From NCBI RefSeq assembly GCF_001889605.1, contig NZ_CP018171.1, forward strand, positions 62,001 to 126,000: a stretch of 64,000 nucleotides of DNA. The letters are read 5' to 3'. A program made the translations under genes and the position numbers. This DNA is from Aquibium oceanicum. GTDB taxonomy: Bacteria; Pseudomonadota; Alphaproteobacteria; Rhizobiales; Rhizobiaceae. Positions 63,057 to 64,000 of this stretch are shown here, piece after piece. The notes under the pieces are model-generated. The model was not told the DNA's origin, searched no databases, and saw nothing but the letters and a program-made list of their open reading frames with translations. Numbering within the stretch: position 1 is the stretch's first letter; each line of letters begins with the position of its first letter.

Positions 63057-63780
63057 CACCTCACTGTACGACGGTTTTGCAATGGTAATCAAAGTAGAAC
63101 GGCCTACTGCGGCTCAGCGGCCAAATACCCGTGCCGATATAGTTTTCTGTATCGATGCGACAACCTCTATGAAGCCATGCTTCGAGGCGCTTGTCGCTAA
63201 TTTAGACACGTTCATCGCTTCCTTACAAACTGAAGCGAGCGTTGATATTCGGCTTCGGCTGGTCGGATTTCGTGACTTGCACGACCCGACTTGCGAATAT
63301 GGCTGGGACATTCATGAATTCACGGAGAACGTCGCCCAGTTTCGGTCACAACTCAGCAAATTGGAGGCAAAATGCGGGCAGAAATCTAGGGGCGCCGAGA
63401 GTTCTCTGGATGCACTTTTTTTCGCCATACATTCTGACTGGCGGAAAAGCAAAACTCATCGAACAATAATATTGATAACCGACGACGATGCATACGACAA
63501 ACTGCATGCATCACTTTATAATAGGCCAGACAACGGGGTAGAGAGAGTTATACAAGACATTCAGGAGATGAGGCATTCGATGCTTTTCATGGTGTGCCCC
63601 CGTTTTGCTATATATCGGCGAATTGCGGACTCCATGGTTTCGGCAGACCGGAAAATCGCCGCCGTTTGGGTTTCCAATAAGGATGGTGAGACCTATCAGG
63701 AACTAGCGAATTTAAACTGGGCTTCTTTGCTAAAGATGCTAGGCCAGTCGATATCCAAAACAAGCATTACGGTTACATAA
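63025..63780 (+). CDS. von Willebrand A domain protein (TerY-like)
   Basis: This 251-residue vWA protein has a metal-ion-dependent adhesion site: ADIVFCIDATTSMKPCFEAL (D-x-T-x-S), a central SRGAESSLDALFFAI and ILITDDDAYDKL. It resembles TerY of the tellurium-resistance/TerY-phosphorylation systems. The next gene is a PP2C phosphatase, which supports a TerY-P assignment; the expected Ser/Thr kinase would be to the right, outside the window. The ATG at 63025 overlaps the previous gene by 32 bases; the ATG at 63082 (MVIKVERP) is an equally good start. Confidence 0.85.
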   Translation: MRKTTNAKRSDTSLYDGFAMVIKVERPTAAQRPNTRADIVFCIDATTSMKPCFEALVANLDTFIASLQTEASVDIRLRLVGFRDLHDPTCEYGWDIHEFTENVAQFRSQLSKLEAKCGQKSRGAESSLDALFFAIHSDWRKSKTHRTIILITDDDAYDKLHASLYNRPDNGVERVIQDIQEMRHSMLFMVCPRFAIYRRIADSMVSADRKIAAVWVSNKDGETYQELANLNWASLLKMLGQSISKTSITVT

Positions 63781-63789
63781 GGAAAATGG

Positions 63790-64000
63790 ATGTTGCGCTG
63801 GGTTACCGCCTCCTTCAGCCACACCGGAACGAGAGAATGCAATGATGACGCGGTCTGTGTGCGAAGAATAACCGCGACGAAGCGGCGGTATGGGTTGTTA
63901 ATCGTGGCCGATGGAGTTGGATCCATTGCCGGGAGTGGTCAGCTCGCGAGGAGAATCTGCGATATTGTCCCCACTTTCGTAGAAAAATATTTACTGTCCC
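63790..64000 (+). CDS. PP2C family protein phosphatase, N-terminal part (cut by window edge)
   Basis: The first 70 residues are visible and the frame runs off the right edge. They carry two PP2C motifs, TRECNDDAVCV (metal-binding aspartates) and LLIVADGVGSIAGSGQLARR (the DGxG motif). The ATG at 63790 follows AAGGAAAA and lies 9 bp after the vWA stop. In TerY-P systems the phosphatase opposes a Ser/Thr kinase acting on TerY, and this gene order fits. Confidence 0.85.
   Translation, partial: MLRWVTASFSHTGTRECNDDAVCVRRITATKRRYGLLIVADGVGSIAGSGQLARRICDIVPTFVEKYLLS

Overview
The window looks like a chromosome segment of a GC-rich alphaproteobacterium of the order Rhizobiales, close to Mesorhizobium and other Phyllobacteriaceae. 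The basis is family resemblance: a second RpoH-type sigma factor, a CarD regulator, a rhizobial-type pyruvate carboxylase, the long LivM/LivG transporter subunits with a small DUF6867-like partner, and the ffh-chorismate mutase-rpsP order. No database search was possible, so the genus is an inference.

Bases 1-47,250 are core chromosome. From the left: the end of fdxA, carD, clpS, a DUF423 membrane protein, an acyl-CoA dehydrogenase, rpoH2 and an M48 lipoprotein protease. Next is a thiamine block, thiBPQ behind a TPP riboswitch, with thiamine pyrophosphokinase divergent from it. An ABC-F ATPase, a LysR/mmsA pair and a 1.1-kb gene-free stretch of palindromic repeats follow. A trans-4-hydroxyproline catabolic cluster comes next (GntR/FCD regulator, deaminase, D-amino-acid dehydrogenase, epimerase), with twin operator-like repeats. 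Then livHMGF-DUF6867-livK, pyc, an MltB-type transglycosylase, an amine oxidase, ppa, yggT/DUF167, asd behind a candidate Thr/Lys leader peptide, a LuxR regulator, rpsP/chorismate mutase/ffh, a zinc peptidase, two MarR-type regulators (one fused to an acetyltransferase) and a lemA/TPM operon.

At 47,253 a tRNA-Ala(CGC) is followed directly by a tyrosine-recombinase integrase. From there to the right edge the sequence is a mobile island, with drifting and often lower GC and no second att site in view. It carries a DUF3800 protein; a two-gene operon of a UvrD-type helicase with an AddB/Cas4-like Fe-S nuclease domain followed by a GHKL (HSP90/sacsin-like) ATPase with a DUF3883 (NO VEIN C-terminal) PD-(D/E)XK nuclease domain; an orphan serine recombinase; an HNH-like protein; a decayed IS3-family element; and, at the edge, an unknown coiled-coil protein followed by a von Willebrand A protein and the start of a PP2C phosphatase. 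The last two are the opening of a TerY-P-like system.

The helicase-nuclease plus GHKL-nuclease operon is the best candidate for an undescribed defence system. Other items to check are the asd leader, a 100-bp duplication at the ffh start, a repeated near-palindrome in the island, and a protease lipoprotein signal with no ordinary start codon.
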